Below, piece by piece: positions 51,309 through 63,036 of a DNA stretch of 64,000 bases. The DNA is from an uncultured Faecalibacterium sp. GTDB taxonomy: Bacteria; Bacillota; Clostridia; Oscillospirales; Ruminococcaceae. A program made the position numbers and the translations under genes. The stretch lies in NCBI GenBank assembly GCA_934548045.1, contig CAKTEM010000009.1:1-64000 (forward strand), written 5' to 3'. A model generated the notes under the pieces. It searched no databases and was not told where the DNA came from. It saw only the letters and a list, made by a program, of their open reading frames with translations. Each line of letters begins with the position of its first letter. Within the stretch, counting starts at the first letter, position 1.

Positions 51309-52538
51309 TTAAGTCCGGTAGTCGCCGTTGATCTTGACGTAATCATAGGTCAGGTCGCAGCCCCATGCCTTTGCGGAAGCATCACCGGTACCCATATCGA
51401 CCTTGACAAGGATGTCATGCTCGGAAAGAACTTTTGTGGCCTCGTCCTCGCTGTATGGATGGTAAGCGGCGTTCTCGCAGACATAGACCTCACCGGCCTT
51501 GCTGGACAGCCAGACACATACCTTGTCGATGGAGAAATCGCCGGGCGTGTAGCCGATGGCGCAGAGGATGCGGCCCCAGTTGGCATCGCGGCCAAAGACA
51601 GCGGCCTTGAACAGGTTGGAACAGACGACGCTCCGGGAAACGGCACGGGCGGTCTTCAGGTCGGGTGCGTGGGTGACTTCGCAGGTGATGAGATGGGTCG
51701 CGCCCTCGCCGTCACCAGCATGTTCCGCGCACATGTGTTCGGCAATGGCCGTCAGTGCGGCAACAAAGGCATCGTAATCGGCATTTTCATCAGTGATTTC
51801 CGGGTTGCCTGCCAGACCGGACGCCATGATGATGAGGGTATCGTTGGTGGAGGTGTCGAGATCGACACTCATCTGGTTATACGTTCCGGGAACCACCGTC
51901 TTGAGGGCCTTTTCCAGCAGAGCCGGAGAGACCGCCGCATCGGTGGTATAGAAGGCCAGCATGGTCGCCATGTTGGGCGCGATCATGCCGCTGCCCTTGC
52001 CGATGGCACCCACGGTGCAGGTCTTGCCGCCCAGCTCGAACTGGATGGCATATTCCTTTTTGTGAGTATCGGTCGTCATGATGGCAGTCGCTGCGTCCGA
52101 GCTGCCCTGTGCGGTCGCTGCCAGCTTTGCGGCGGCGGCAGGGATGCCCCGTGCAAACGGGTCGATGACCATCGGCTGGCCGATGACACCGGTGGATGCA
52201 GGCAGGACATCGTTTGCCGAAATGTCCAGCTCTTTGCCGACCAGTTCACAGCACTCCTCGGCCAGTGCGACGCCGTTCGCCGCGCAGGTGTTGGCGTTGC
52301 CGCTGTTCACGACAATGGCCTGCGCATAGCCGTCGGTCAGGTGGGCACGGTCCACCTTGATGGGTGCGCCGCAGACCTTGTTGGTGGTGTAGACACCGGC
52401 CGCCGCACAGCGGACATCCGCCTTGATGAGGGCGAGGTCGTATTTCTCGGAATGATTGGCGCGGATGCCGCAGTGGACACCAGCCGCCGCAAAACCTTTC
52501 GGGGCGCAGATGCCGCCCGAAACTTCTGTATAACTCAT
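51309..52538 (-). CDS. argJ: glutamate N-acetyltransferase / amino-acid acetyltransferase
   Basis: 409 residues, cleaved in known enzymes at the Ala-Thr bond, here in APNMATMLAFYTTD (about 188-201), to give two chains with Thr as nucleophile. It recycles acetyl from acetylornithine to glutamate, so the pathway needs no separate ArgA beyond priming. KGSGMIAPNM and the C-terminal DLTYDYVKINGDYRT are typical. RBS GGGGG. Confidence 0.95.
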   Translation of the reverse strand: MSYTEVSGGICAPKGFAAAGVHCGIRANHSEKYDLALIKADVRCAAAGVYTTNKVCGAPIKVDRAHLTDGYAQAIVVNSGNANTCAANGVALAEECCELVGKELDISANDVLPASTGVIGQPMVIDPFARGIPAAAAKLAATAQGSSDAATAIMTTDTHKKEYAIQFELGGKTCTVGAIGKGSGMIAPNMATMLAFYTTDAAVSPALLEKALKTVVPGTYNQMSVDLDTSTNDTLIIMASGLAGNPEITDENADYDAFVAALTAIAEHMCAEHAGDGEGATHLITCEVTHAPDLKTARAVSRSVVCSNLFKAAVFGRDANWGRILCAIGYTPGDFSIDKVCVWLSSKAGEVYVCENAAYHPYSEDEATKVLSEHDILVKVDMGTGDASAKAWGCDLTYDYVKINGDYRT

Positions 52539-52556
52539 AGAAAATCCCCCTATGTA

Positions 52557-52599
52557 TCAGTCTCGCGTTCGCTCGACAGCTCTCCTAGCAGGAGAGCCT
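52557..52599 (-). repeat. two-hairpin repeat, copy 4, inside the arginine operon
   Basis: On the minus strand: GGCTCTCCT-GCT-AGGAGAGC, TGTCGAGCGAACGCGAGACTGA. It closely matches copy 3 at 30967 and fills the spacer between argC and argJ. Confidence 0.78.
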
Positions 52600-52609
52600 T
52601 TAAAACGGT

Positions 52610-53547
52610 TTACTCTAAGCCTTCGGTCTCATCCAGCCCCAGCATCAGGTTCATGCACTGGACTGCTGCGCCGGAAGAGCCTTTGCCCAGATTGTCGAAG
52701 AGCGAGACCAGCATCATCTGGTCGCCTGCTGCGTTCACGGTCATGAACAGCTCCATCCGGTCACTTCCGGCCAGAGCGTTGGAGTACAGGCCGTTCTCGG
52801 GCAGAGGTTCATTCAGGCCGTGGACGGAGACGGTCGCGCCGTCCTTGTAGTAATCGGCCAGACCTGCCGCAACAGCCTCGGCGGTGGTGCCAGCCACCTT
52901 GAGGTCGAGCGGAACGAGGACCTGCATCCCGGAATAGTAATCGCAGACCACCGGCACGAACATCGGCGTATGCGCCAGACCGCTGATCTTCTGCATTTCG
53001 GGTAAGTGCTTGTGGGCGAGAGATAGTCCGTAGCTCTTGGGTGCATCCAGCTTGCTGTGCGCCGGACGTTCCGGGCTTTCGTAGTCGGCGATCATCTTCT
53101 TGCCGCCGCCGCTGTAACCGGAAATGCCGGTGCAGCTGAACGGGTATTCCGCCGGAACCAGCCCCAGCTCGACCAGAGGCCGCGCGATGCTGATGAAGCC
53201 GGAAGCATAGCAGCCCGGAACGGCGACGCGGTGCGAGTTTTTGATCTTCTCTTTCTGACCCTTCAGCTCCGGGAAGCCGTAATCCCATGCCGGGTCGGTG
53301 CGGAAGGCGGTGGAAGTGTCCAGAACTTTCACGTCCGGTCGGAGCAGCGGCATGACCTCTTTGGATGCCGCGTCCGGCAGGCAGAGGAAGGCGAGGTCGG
53401 CCGAGTTGATGACCTTCGCGCGCTCGTTTACATCTTTGCGCCCCTCTGCCGAGATGCTCAGCAGCTCGATCTCAGGGCGTGCGGCCAGACGGTCAGCAAT
53501 GCGCAGACCCGTCGTACCGGAAGATCCGTCAATGAACACTTTTACGC

Positions 53548-53551
<4 letters not shown>
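52610..53551 (-). CDS. argC: N-acetyl-gamma-glutamyl-phosphate reductase (short, type 2)
   Basis: 313 residues from the ATG at 53551 (RBS GGGAGG); the frame stays open further upstream but overlaps argH. The NADP motif is FIDGSSGTTGLRIADRL (about 5-21). The catalytic Cys is in VAVPGCYASGF (about 113-123), and HKHLPEM supplies the His. It reduces acetylglutamyl phosphate to the semialdehyde. The start overlaps the argH stop by four bases. Confidence 0.94.
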
Positions 53552-54948
<1,397 letters not shown>

Positions 54949-54978
54949 AAAATTTAATACCTCTATAAAACGGCAAAG

Positions 54979-55008
54979 CCGCCGCAGGGGAAAACGCTCC
55001 TGCGGCGG
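54979..55008 (-). terminator. hairpin between argG and argH
   Basis: A perfect stem CCGCCGCAGG / CCTGCGGCGG lies 85 bp after argG. On the minus strand it is followed by CTTTGCCGTTTTAT, not a clean T run, so it may act as a partial terminator or RNA-end stabiliser giving more argG than the downstream genes. Confidence 0.55.
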
Positions 55009-55093
55009 TGCCGCCGGCAACGATGCCGGTTTGTGAAAACCTCAGTGTGAAAGTGTAAAAACACACGGAGGGGATGATGTTAAAGAATCGAAA

Positions 55094-56326
<1,233 letters not shown>

Positions 56327-56418
56327 AATGATTGCTCCTTTATAATTTACACTTTTATTTTTCTGCACCGGGCATCCCTCCCGGGCGACTCGATTCATAG
56401 TTCCGTATCACGCTTTTA

Positions 56419-56446
56419 ATTATACGCGGCAGGGCTTTTCCGTCAA
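56419..56446 (-). promoter_or_regulatory. promoter of the arginine operon
   Basis: Minus-strand TTGACG (56441-56446), 16 bp, TATAAT (56419-56424). Confidence 0.75.
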
Positions 56447-56494
56447 TGCGAAAAACCGCCAAACATGACGGAACCACCGAAGCGTTTTTATGTC

Positions 56495-56572
56495 ACATTG
56501 CATATTTATGCAGAGTTTAATAAATATATTCGATAAATATGCAATAAATATGAATATATCCATGAGAATATC
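56495..56572. promoter_or_regulatory. cluster of ARG-box-like sites upstream of argG
   Basis: A very AT-rich stretch with overlapping imperfect palindromes of the ArgR type: TGCATA-TT-TATGCA (56499-56512), then TTCGATAAATATGCAA and TGCAATAAATATGAATA (about 56529-56555). They lie 50-125 bp upstream of the -35 box. The rest of the argG-rsmE spacer holds only the argG promoter and the rsmE terminator. Confidence 0.55.
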
Positions 56573-56582
56573 CGGCTAGAAA

Positions 56583-56617
56583 ACACAAAAGAGGAACCAC
56601 CGGCGGCAGTTCCTCTT
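56583..56617 (-). terminator. terminator after rsmE
   Basis: AGAGGAAC / GTTCCTCT stem with TTTTGTG following on the minus strand. Confidence 0.75.
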
Positions 56618-56641
56618 AATATAGAGATAGAAAGAATAAAA

Positions 56642-57385
56642 TTATTCCAGATTTCCGGTCAGGGTCATGACAGCGGAAAGAACGGCGAGAGGAGCCGTCT
56701 CACAGCGAAGGATACGGGGGCCAAGGCCGACGGTCTTCACACCGGCTTTTGCGGCGGCTTCGGCTTCCTCGACTGCAAAACCTCCCTCGGCACCGGTGAT
56801 GATGGCGATCTTCGGTTTCCGGCCCTCGGTGTGGGGTAGGTCAGCCAGAAGCTCCCGGAGCGGCTGGCCGCCGCACTCGTAGCAGAAGAGGACGAGGTCG
56901 TATTCGTCCAGACTCCGGCAGACGGCACCAAAGTTCGGCAGCGGCAGAGCGACGTCCGGCAGCACGCCCCGGCCGCACTGCTTGGCGGCTTCAAAGGCGA
57001 TGCGGTTGTACCGCTCGTTCTTCTGCTCCTCTTTTTTGGGTGCGGCGACGCAGTACCGGCTGAAGAACGGCACAAAGTGGGCGCAGCCCAGCTCGACGCC
57101 GTGGCGGATGACCTGCTCGAGCTTGTCCTGCTTCGGGTAGCCGACCAGCAGAGTTACATCAATGTTCGGTTCGGCTCCGCTGGGGTAGCCCTCCTCGACC
57201 GAAAACTCCACCGTCTCATCCCCGAAGCCGGTGATGGTGGCGGTGTATTCGACCGCGTTGCCGTCACATAAGATGACAGTGTCGCCCTGTTTTGCGCGCA
57301 TGACCCGGGCGAGATGATGGGCGTCCGCGCCACGCAGCACAGCAGTGCCGTCGGCGATCTCTTTGGTAAAGTAGCGATGTGGCAT
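56642..57385 (-). CDS. rsmE: 16S rRNA m3U1498 methyltransferase
   Basis: 247 residues from ATG 57385, which follows the prmA stop closely (RBS AAGAAAGG). An N-terminal PUA-like domain (about 1-70) precedes a SPOUT methyltransferase with the knot motifs ITGAEGGF and LGPRILRCETAPLAVL (about 220-236). It methylates U1498 of 16S rRNA. prmA-rsmE is a widely conserved gene pair. Confidence 0.94.
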   Translation of the reverse strand: MPHRYFTKEIADGTAVLRGADAHHLARVMRAKQGDTVILCDGNAVEYTATITGFGDETVEFSVEEGYPSGAEPNIDVTLLVGYPKQDKLEQVIRHGVELGCAHFVPFFSRYCVAAPKKEEQKNERYNRIAFEAAKQCGRGVLPDVALPLPNFGAVCRSLDEYDLVLFCYECGGQPLRELLADLPHTEGRKPKIAIITGAEGGFAVEEAEAAAKAGVKTVGLGPRILRCETAPLAVLSAVMTLTGNLE

Positions 57386-57389
57386 ATCT

Positions 57390-58304
57390 TTAACCTTTCT
57401 TACAAACAATACACTCCCAGCCGCGCTTCTCCTTGACTTCCTGCACGGTCAGCCCGGCGGCTTCCAGAGCGGCGATGACCTCATCCTTCCGGCTGTCGAT
57501 GATGCCGCTGGCGATGAAGGTCGCATCGTCGGCCATCAGGCCGGGAACAGCCGGAGCGAGGCTCATGATGGCGTTCGCGACGATGTTCGCGGTGATGATG
57601 TCGTACTTGCCGCTGGCTTTGTCGGACAGGTCACCCACCAGAACGGTCAGCTTGTCGGCGACGCCGTTCAGAGCGGCGTTCTCCCCTGCGGTGCGGACGG
57701 CCACCGGGTCGATGTCCACACCCTCGGCCGTCGCTGCGCCCAGTTTTAGAGCGGCAATGGCAAGGATGCCGCTGCCGGTGCCGATGTCCAGCACACGCTC
57801 GCCACCCTTGATGCGCTCGTCCAGAGCCTCAAGGCAAAGGCTGGTCGTCTCGTGGCCGCCGGTGCCGAAGGCCAGGCCCGGGTCGAGGATGAGCTTGACC
57901 CGGTCGGTGTCGTACTCCTGCCAGGACGGAACGATGGCGAGACGATTGCCGATGTCCATCGGGTGATAATACTTGCGCCAGCCGTTCTGCCAGTCCTCCT
58001 GCTCGACACCCTCGGTCTCGACGGTGTAGGCGATGCCGGCAGCTTCCATCCGGGCGGAGATGAGGGCCAGCGTCTCGACGGGCGATGCGCCCGGCTCGAG
58101 GTACATGTGGATGATGACGGTATCACGCGGCTTGTCCAGCAGCTCCTGCTCGATGAGGTCGACATGGGCAATTTCAGCTACCTGCTGCTCGATGTCGCTG
58201 TAATCCTCGATGTAGATGCCGCCCTCGGCGATCATGGTCGCAACGGCCTCGGCGTTGTCGGCGTCGGCCTTGGCGACGGTCAGACGAATATCAGTCCATT
58301 CCAT
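57390..58304 (-). CDS. prmA: ribosomal protein L11 methyltransferase
   Basis: 304 residues from ATG 58304 (RBS GGGAGG). The frame stays open upstream, but that part is low-complexity and lacks an RBS. The N-terminal recognition domain is followed by a Rossmann methyltransferase: GLAFGTGGHETT, VLDIGTGSGILAIAALK and ITANIVANAI, all PrmA hallmarks. It trimethylates ribosomal protein L11. Confidence 0.95.
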   Translation of the reverse strand: MEWTDIRLTVAKADADNAEAVATMIAEGGIYIEDYSDIEQQVAEIAHVDLIEQELLDKPRDTVIIHMYLEPGASPVETLALISARMEAAGIAYTVETEGVEQEDWQNGWRKYYHPMDIGNRLAIVPSWQEYDTDRVKLILDPGLAFGTGGHETTSLCLEALDERIKGGERVLDIGTGSGILAIAALKLGAATAEGVDIDPVAVRTAGENAALNGVADKLTVLVGDLSDKASGKYDIITANIVANAIMSLAPAVPGLMADDATFIASGIIDSRKDEVIAALEAAGLTVQEVKEKRGWECIVCKKG

Positions 58305-58622
58305 TTGGAAAATCCTCCCAATGTGTTTCGTTTCCTTATAAGAGTATAGTACCCGATTCGGTCGTTGGATGCAAGTGTTTGAGAAAATTGCAATCAAAAA
58401 GAAAACTATTTTCATTTTCAAAAGGACTTTTGGACAGGAAAAACAAAAACTTTTTACGAATTCGACCATAAACAAGGACTTTTGAAGCAAAATGGCAAAA
58501 ACGAGCCGAAAAGGGGTTTCTTTTTTTCTGAAAATGTGTTAAGATATTGTTACGCAATTATGGACGGTTTTCAACCAGAGCCGCCATAACAAGAAAACAT
58601 TCTTTAAGGAGGAATGTGTCTT
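58305..58622. other. AT-rich spacer between prmA and nagE (divergent promoters)
   Basis: No gene seen. On the minus strand TATACT (58343-58348) is a likely prmA -10 box without a good -35. On the plus strand TAAGAT (58540-58545) is a likely nagE -10 box, again with a poor -35, which may mean activator dependence. The nagE leader has a hairpin (TATGGACGG ... CCGCCATA, about 58559-58589). The middle part is A/T-rich and featureless. Confidence 0.5.
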
Positions 58623-60092
58623 ATGATGAAGTATCTCCAGAAACTGGGCAAAGCTCTGATGCTTCCTGTCGCGGTACTGCCGATCTGCGGCATCCTGATG
58701 GGTCTTGGTTATGCCCTTGCTCCGGGCGTCATGGGCGTTCCCGGTGCAGCAACCTCCGGCGCAGCTTATACCGTTGGCTTCCTGCTGGTCAAGGCAGGCG
58801 GCGCACTGATCGACAACATGGCTTGGCTGTTCGCCATCGGCGCAGCCGTCGGTCTGGCAAACGACCATGACGGCACCGCTGGTCTGGCCGGTCTGGTCAG
58901 CTATCTGATGATGCAGCAGCTGCTGAACCCCGGCGTGGTCAGCATGGTGCGCACTCTGGAAGAGGGCACCGCTACCTACATCGCATTCCAGAAGGTCGCC
59001 GGCAACTCCTTCATCGGCATTCTGGCCGCTGTGGTGGGTGCTGCCTGCTACAACAAGTTCAAGAACACCCAGATGCCTGACTGGTTGGCATTCTTCTCCG
59101 GCAAGCGGTTCGTTGCAATCGCCACCGGCCTGATCTCCATTCTGGTCTCCGTTGTCCTGCTGTTCGTCTGGCCGCTGATCTTCGGCGCACTGGTCGCAAT
59201 TGGTAACGGCATCGCCGGCATGAGCGGCATCGGCGCAGGCATCTACGCTTTCCTGAACCGTCTGCTCATCCCCACCGGCCTGCATCACGCTCTGAACAAC
59301 GTCTTCTGGTTCGACACCATCGGCCTGGGCGACCTGTCCCACTTCTGGGCAGGCGAGACCTCCGCTGACGTGGGCTGGAGCCTCGGTATGTATATGTCCG
59401 GCTTCTTCCCCTGCATGATGTTCGGTATCGCCGGTGCTGCACTGGCCATGGTCAAGACCGCGAAGAACAAGAAGGCTGCCATCGGTCTGGTTCTGTCCGC
59501 TGCCATCTGCGCCTTCGTCTGCGGCGTCACCGAGCCGTTCGAGTTCGGCTTCATGTTCCTGTGCTTCCCGCTGTACGTGGTGTACTCTGCTCTGTACGGC
59601 ATCTTCACCGTCATCACCTACTACTCCGGTTTCCGTGCTGGCTTCTGCTTCTCCGCTGGCGCGACCGACCTGGTCTTCTCCGCATCTCTGCCTGCTGCGG
59701 CTAAGACTTGGATGATCATTCCTCTGGGCATCGCTGCATTCGTCGTGTTCTATCTGGTGTTCTACTTTGCCATCACCAAGTTCGACCTCAAGACCCCCGG
59801 CCGTGAGGACGATGACGAAGAGGCTGAAAAGAAGGTCGTTCTGGCAAACAACAACTACACTGAGGTTGCTGCCGGCGTCCTGAAGGCAATCGGCGGCAAG
59901 GCAAACGTTGCCAATGTCGACTACTGCGCGACCCGTCTGCGTTTCGAGATCAAGGATTACACCGCTGTTGATGAAAAGGCTGTCAAGGCCGCTGGTGCAG
60001 CTGGCGTCATCCGCCCGAGCAAGAACGCTTGCCAGGTCGTTATCGGTACGAAAGTCCAGTTCGTTTACGACGAGCTGAAGAAGATGCTGTAA
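58623..60092 (+). CDS. nagE: PTS N-acetylglucosamine-type EIIBC
   Basis: 489 residues from ATG 58623 (RBS AAGGAGG). The EIIC membrane domain (about 1-380) begins MMKYLQKLGKALMLPVAVLP, typical of the glucose/GlcNAc family, and has LLIPTGLHHALNN and the CGVTEPFEFGFMF loop. The EIIB domain (about 410-489) carries the phosphocysteine C435 in VDYCATRLRFEI. There is no EIIA domain, so a separate EIIA is needed. GlcNAc specificity is inferred from the nagB and nagA genes just downstream. Codon bias suggests high expression. Confidence 0.9.
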   Translation: MMKYLQKLGKALMLPVAVLPICGILMGLGYALAPGVMGVPGAATSGAAYTVGFLLVKAGGALIDNMAWLFAIGAAVGLANDHDGTAGLAGLVSYLMMQQLLNPGVVSMVRTLEEGTATYIAFQKVAGNSFIGILAAVVGAACYNKFKNTQMPDWLAFFSGKRFVAIATGLISILVSVVLLFVWPLIFGALVAIGNGIAGMSGIGAGIYAFLNRLLIPTGLHHALNNVFWFDTIGLGDLSHFWAGETSADVGWSLGMYMSGFFPCMMFGIAGAALAMVKTAKNKKAAIGLVLSAAICAFVCGVTEPFEFGFMFLCFPLYVVYSALYGIFTVITYYSGFRAGFCFSAGATDLVFSASLPAAAKTWMIIPLGIAAFVVFYLVFYFAITKFDLKTPGREDDDEEAEKKVVLANNNYTEVAAGVLKAIGGKANVANVDYCATRLRFEIKDYTAVDEKAVKAAGAAGVIRPSKNACQVVIGTKVQFVYDELKKML

Positions 60093-60149
60093 TCGCATCC
60101 CTGAACCGAGTTTTCTGCGGAAGTCTGGTTGATTCCGCAGCTGTTTGAA

Positions 60150-60195
60150 AGGCCGCCGGGGGCGGGCGTTCGCGCCCGGCTCCGGCGGCTTTTTC
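60150..60195 (+). terminator. terminator after nagE
   Basis: GCCGCCGG ... CCGGCGGC with an inner CGGGCG/CGCCCG pair, then TTTTTC. Confidence 0.88.
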
Positions 60196-60214
60196 TGTTC
60201 ACACAAAGAACTAT

Positions 60215-60240
60215 TTTCCCAACGGGAAACATGGTATACT
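60215..60240 (+). promoter_or_regulatory. nagBA promoter with palindromic operator
   Basis: TATACT (60235-60240) preceded by TGG (extended -10). The inverted repeat TTTCCC-AAC-GGGAAA (60215-60229) covers the -35 position and could bind a GlcNAc-responsive repressor. Confidence 0.6.
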
Positions 60241-60299
60241 AATCAAAGGAAAAAAGCCCTCGCTGAGGGCGACGGGTAAGAAAACAGGAGGTTCCAACA

Positions 60300-61028
60300 A
60301 TGAAGATCATTCGTGCAAAAGATTACAAGGACATGTCTCGCAAAGCAGCCAACATCATCTCCGCGCAGGTCATCATGAAGCCGAACTGCGTGCTGGGTCT
60401 GGCGACCGGCGGTACGCCCGTGGGTGCATACGCACAGCTGGTGGAATGGTACAACAAGGGCGACCTTGACTTCTCCGAGGTCACCACCGTCAATCTCGAC
60501 GAGTACCGCGGCCTGCCGAAGGAGCATCCGGAAAGCTACTGGAGCTTCATGCACCGCAACCTGTTCGACCATGTGAACATCGACCCCAGCCACATCAACC
60601 TGCCTGACGGCACCAACCCCGACGCAGTCAAGGCATGTGAGAACTACAATGCCATCATCCACAGTCTGGGCGGCATCGACCTGCAGCTGCTGGGCCTTGG
60701 CCCCAACGGCCACATCGGCTTCAATGAGCCGGGCGAAGCTTTTGAGCTGGAGACCCACTGCGTCGACCTGACTCCTGCCACCATCGAGGCCAACAAGCGT
60801 TTCTTTGACGGCAACGAAGACCTCGTTCCCAAGCAGGCATATACGATGGGCATCAAGACCATCATGCAGGCACGCAAGGTTCTGGTCGTCGCCAACGGTC
60901 TGGCAAAGGCAAAGGCCGTCAAGGCCGTCGTCACCGGCCCTGTCACCCCTGAGTGCCCGGGTTCCATCCTCCAAATGCACCCCGACTGCACCCTCGTGGC
61001 CGATGAGGACGCACTGAGCCTGCTGTGA
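60300..61028 (+). CDS. nagB: glucosamine-6-phosphate deaminase
   Basis: 242 residues, the usual size. GLATGGTPVGAYAQL (about 35-49), the catalytic region NLDEYRGL, and GPNGHIGFNEPG (about 134-145) are canonical. It converts glucosamine-6-phosphate to fructose-6-phosphate and ammonia. RBS ACAGGAGG. The next gene, nagA, supplies its substrate. Confidence 0.96.
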   Translation: MKIIRAKDYKDMSRKAANIISAQVIMKPNCVLGLATGGTPVGAYAQLVEWYNKGDLDFSEVTTVNLDEYRGLPKEHPESYWSFMHRNLFDHVNIDPSHINLPDGTNPDAVKACENYNAIIHSLGGIDLQLLGLGPNGHIGFNEPGEAFELETHCVDLTPATIEANKRFFDGNEDLVPKQAYTMGIKTIMQARKVLVVANGLAKAKAVKAVVTGPVTPECPGSILQMHPDCTLVADEDALSLL

Positions 61029-61052
61029 TTTTTGGGAAAGAGTTGAGTGACT

Positions 61053-62180
61053 ATGATTCTGAAAAATGCACTGGTATATACACCGCGCCACACGTTTGAA
61101 AAAGGCAATTTAACCATCCGGGATGGCCGCATCGTTCCGTTCGCTCAGCCCGAGGAGGGTGAGGAGGTCATCGACGCGGAGGGCCTGTATGCCCTGCCCG
61201 GTCTGGTGGATATCCACTTCCACGGCGCGATGGGCAAAGATTTCTGCGACGGCAATGAAGAAGCCATCCAGACGCTGGCGGATTTCGAGGCCAGCAAGGG
61301 CGTTCTCGCCATCTGCCCGGCGACCATGACCTTCTCGGAAGAGATCCTGAACGGCGTCATGGATGCCGCCGCCGCGCACAAGAACGGCAAGGGCGCAGAT
61401 TTAGTCGGTATCAACATGGAAGGCCCCTTCATCAGCCCGAAGAAGGTCGGCGCGCAGAACCCCGAGTACCTGCACAAGGCCGATGTTGAGATGTTCCGCC
61501 GCCTGCAGAAACGGGCGAACGGCCTCATCAAGCTGGTGGATATCGCTCCCGAGGAAGACGGCGCACTGGAATTCATTCAGGAGTGCCACGATGAAGTCCG
61601 CATCTCCATCGCCCACACCTGCACCGATTACGACACCGCAAACGCGGCGTTCGACGCAGGCGCGACTCACATGACCCACCTGTATAACGCCATGCCGGGC
61701 ATCACCCACCGGGCTCCCGGCCCCATCATCGCGGCATTGGAGCGCGGCGCGGAGGTCGAACTCATCACCGATAACGTCCACATCCACCCGGCAATGGTGC
61801 GGTTCACCTTCAACACCTTCGGCGACGACCATGTGATCCTGATCGCCGACAGTATGATGGCCTGCGGCCTGCCGGACGGCCAGTATTCGCTGGGTGGACA
61901 GGCAGTTACCGTCCACGGCCCCCGTGCGACCCTGACCGAGCAGCCGGGAACCATTGCCGGCAGTGCGACCTGCTTGTACGACTGCATGAAGCGTGCCGTC
62001 CTCGAGATGGGCGTGCCGCTGGAAAGTGTCGTGCGTGCCGCCAGCGAGAACCCGGCAAAGAGCATCGGCATCGACAATGATTACGGCAGTCTGGCCGCCG
62101 GCCGCTACGGCAATGTCATTCTCGCCGACAAAGACCTGAACATCAAGACTGTCATCCAGAAAGGAACCCGTATCGTATGA
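61053..62180 (+). CDS. nagA: N-acetylglucosamine-6-phosphate deacetylase
   Basis: 375 residues. An amidohydrolase barrel with the metal motif DIHFHGAMG (about 54-62), the metal-binding Glu in NMEGPFISPKKVGAQNP (about 124-140), and MTHLYNAMPGITHR. I took the ATG at 61053; a GTG two codons earlier is possible. It removes acetate from GlcNAc-6-phosphate. Overlaps the next gene by four bases. Confidence 0.95.
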   Translation: MILKNALVYTPRHTFEKGNLTIRDGRIVPFAQPEEGEEVIDAEGLYALPGLVDIHFHGAMGKDFCDGNEEAIQTLADFEASKGVLAICPATMTFSEEILNGVMDAAAAHKNGKGADLVGINMEGPFISPKKVGAQNPEYLHKADVEMFRRLQKRANGLIKLVDIAPEEDGALEFIQECHDEVRISIAHTCTDYDTANAAFDAGATHMTHLYNAMPGITHRAPGPIIAALERGAEVELITDNVHIHPAMVRFTFNTFGDDHVILIADSMMACGLPDGQYSLGGQAVTVHGPRATLTEQPGTIAGSATCLYDCMKRAVLEMGVPLESVVRAASENPAKSIGIDNDYGSLAAGRYGNVILADKDLNIKTVIQKGTRIV

Positions 62181-62779
62181 GCAAGACCCTGACTTGGCGG
62201 CTGCTGACCGCCGACGAGCTGACGAAAGTATATCTCGAGGAGATGCGCCGGGATTTTCCGCCCAGCGAGCTGAAACCTCTGAGCATGATCTTGAACAGCG
62301 AGGTCGTCGGCAGCTCCCACACATGGGGCGTCTACGAGGACGGAACACTGGTGGCATACCTGCTGATGGTGCGTCCGGAGGGCTGCGAAGTCAGCCAGCT
62401 GGATTATTTCGCTGTTCTGCCTGCGTATCGGGCAGGCGGTTTTGGTGCGAAACTTCTAGCGGAACTGCCCGAACATGAGCCGGGTGCAAAAGTCATCATC
62501 ATCGAGTCTGAATGTCCGGAAAAGGCAGAGGACGAGGCAATGGCCGTCCGGCGTCTGGGCTTTTATGCCCGGTGCGGTGCCATCGACACCGGATGGACGG
62601 AGCGTCTCTTCGATGCGTGGTTCCGGATACTCGTTCTCCCCTGCCCGGGCAATGAGACGCCGGACATCGGGGAGTCGGTGACCGCGCTGGTCGACTGCTA
62701 CCGCCGGGTCATGGGAACGCCGCAGTACCGCAAGTATACGGACTTCTACCGCCCGGATGGACAGAAGCAGGAGTTCTGA
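62177..62779 (+). CDS. GNAT-family acetyltransferase
   Basis: 200 residues. The acetyl-CoA binding motif reads FAVLPAYRAGGFGAKLL (about 77-93), a slightly relaxed form of the Q/R-x-x-G-x-G/A pattern. The rest matches a GNAT fold with a C-terminal extension (about 150-200) of unknown role. It is translationally coupled to nagA by ATGA overlap, so it may act on an amino sugar or be a passenger. Substrate unknown. Confidence 0.82.
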   Translation: MSKTLTWRLLTADELTKVYLEEMRRDFPPSELKPLSMILNSEVVGSSHTWGVYEDGTLVAYLLMVRPEGCEVSQLDYFAVLPAYRAGGFGAKLLAELPEHEPGAKVIIIESECPEKAEDEAMAVRRLGFYARCGAIDTGWTERLFDAWFRILVLPCPGNETPDIGESVTALVDCYRRVMGTPQYRKYTDFYRPDGQKQEF

Positions 62780-62793
62780 GCTTAAAATTTTAT

Positions 62794-62908
62794 AGGGAGC
62801 TGTTGCAAAACTCCTTCCATTATCGCTGACCGTTGCGCCAAGGCCCCCTCTCAGAGGGGGCTGGCACAGCGGAGCTGTGACTGGGGGAGTATTTTGCGAT
62901 AGCTCCCT
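62794..62908. mobile_element. 115-bp MITE-like element with terminal inverted repeats
   Basis: It begins AGGGAGCTGTTGCAAAA and ends with the near-reverse of AGGGAGCTATCGCAAAAT. The interior contains the two-hairpin core (GGCCCCCTC...GAGGGGGC, TGGCACAGC...GCTGTGACTGGGGGAG). The outer element at 32601-32806 is the same sequence in reverse orientation. There is no coding capacity and no clear target-site duplication. Confidence 0.75.
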
Positions 62909-63036
62909 GTTTGTTTTTAGCCGAACTTTATACAAATCTTAAACTTTTGCGAAACCGAAATTTGGACGCTTGACAGTGAAAATGGATGTGGTAACATTAG
63001 GATAGAAATCTTGACAAAAATTAGGAGGGTTTTGCT

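Noticed and set aside
56327..56398. Upstream ATG giving argG a 24-residue N-terminal extension
   Set aside because: The extension is not part of the ArgG fold, its ATG has no RBS, and the internal ATG at 56326 has AAAGGAG. A leader peptide role was considered, but it shows no Arg-codon run.
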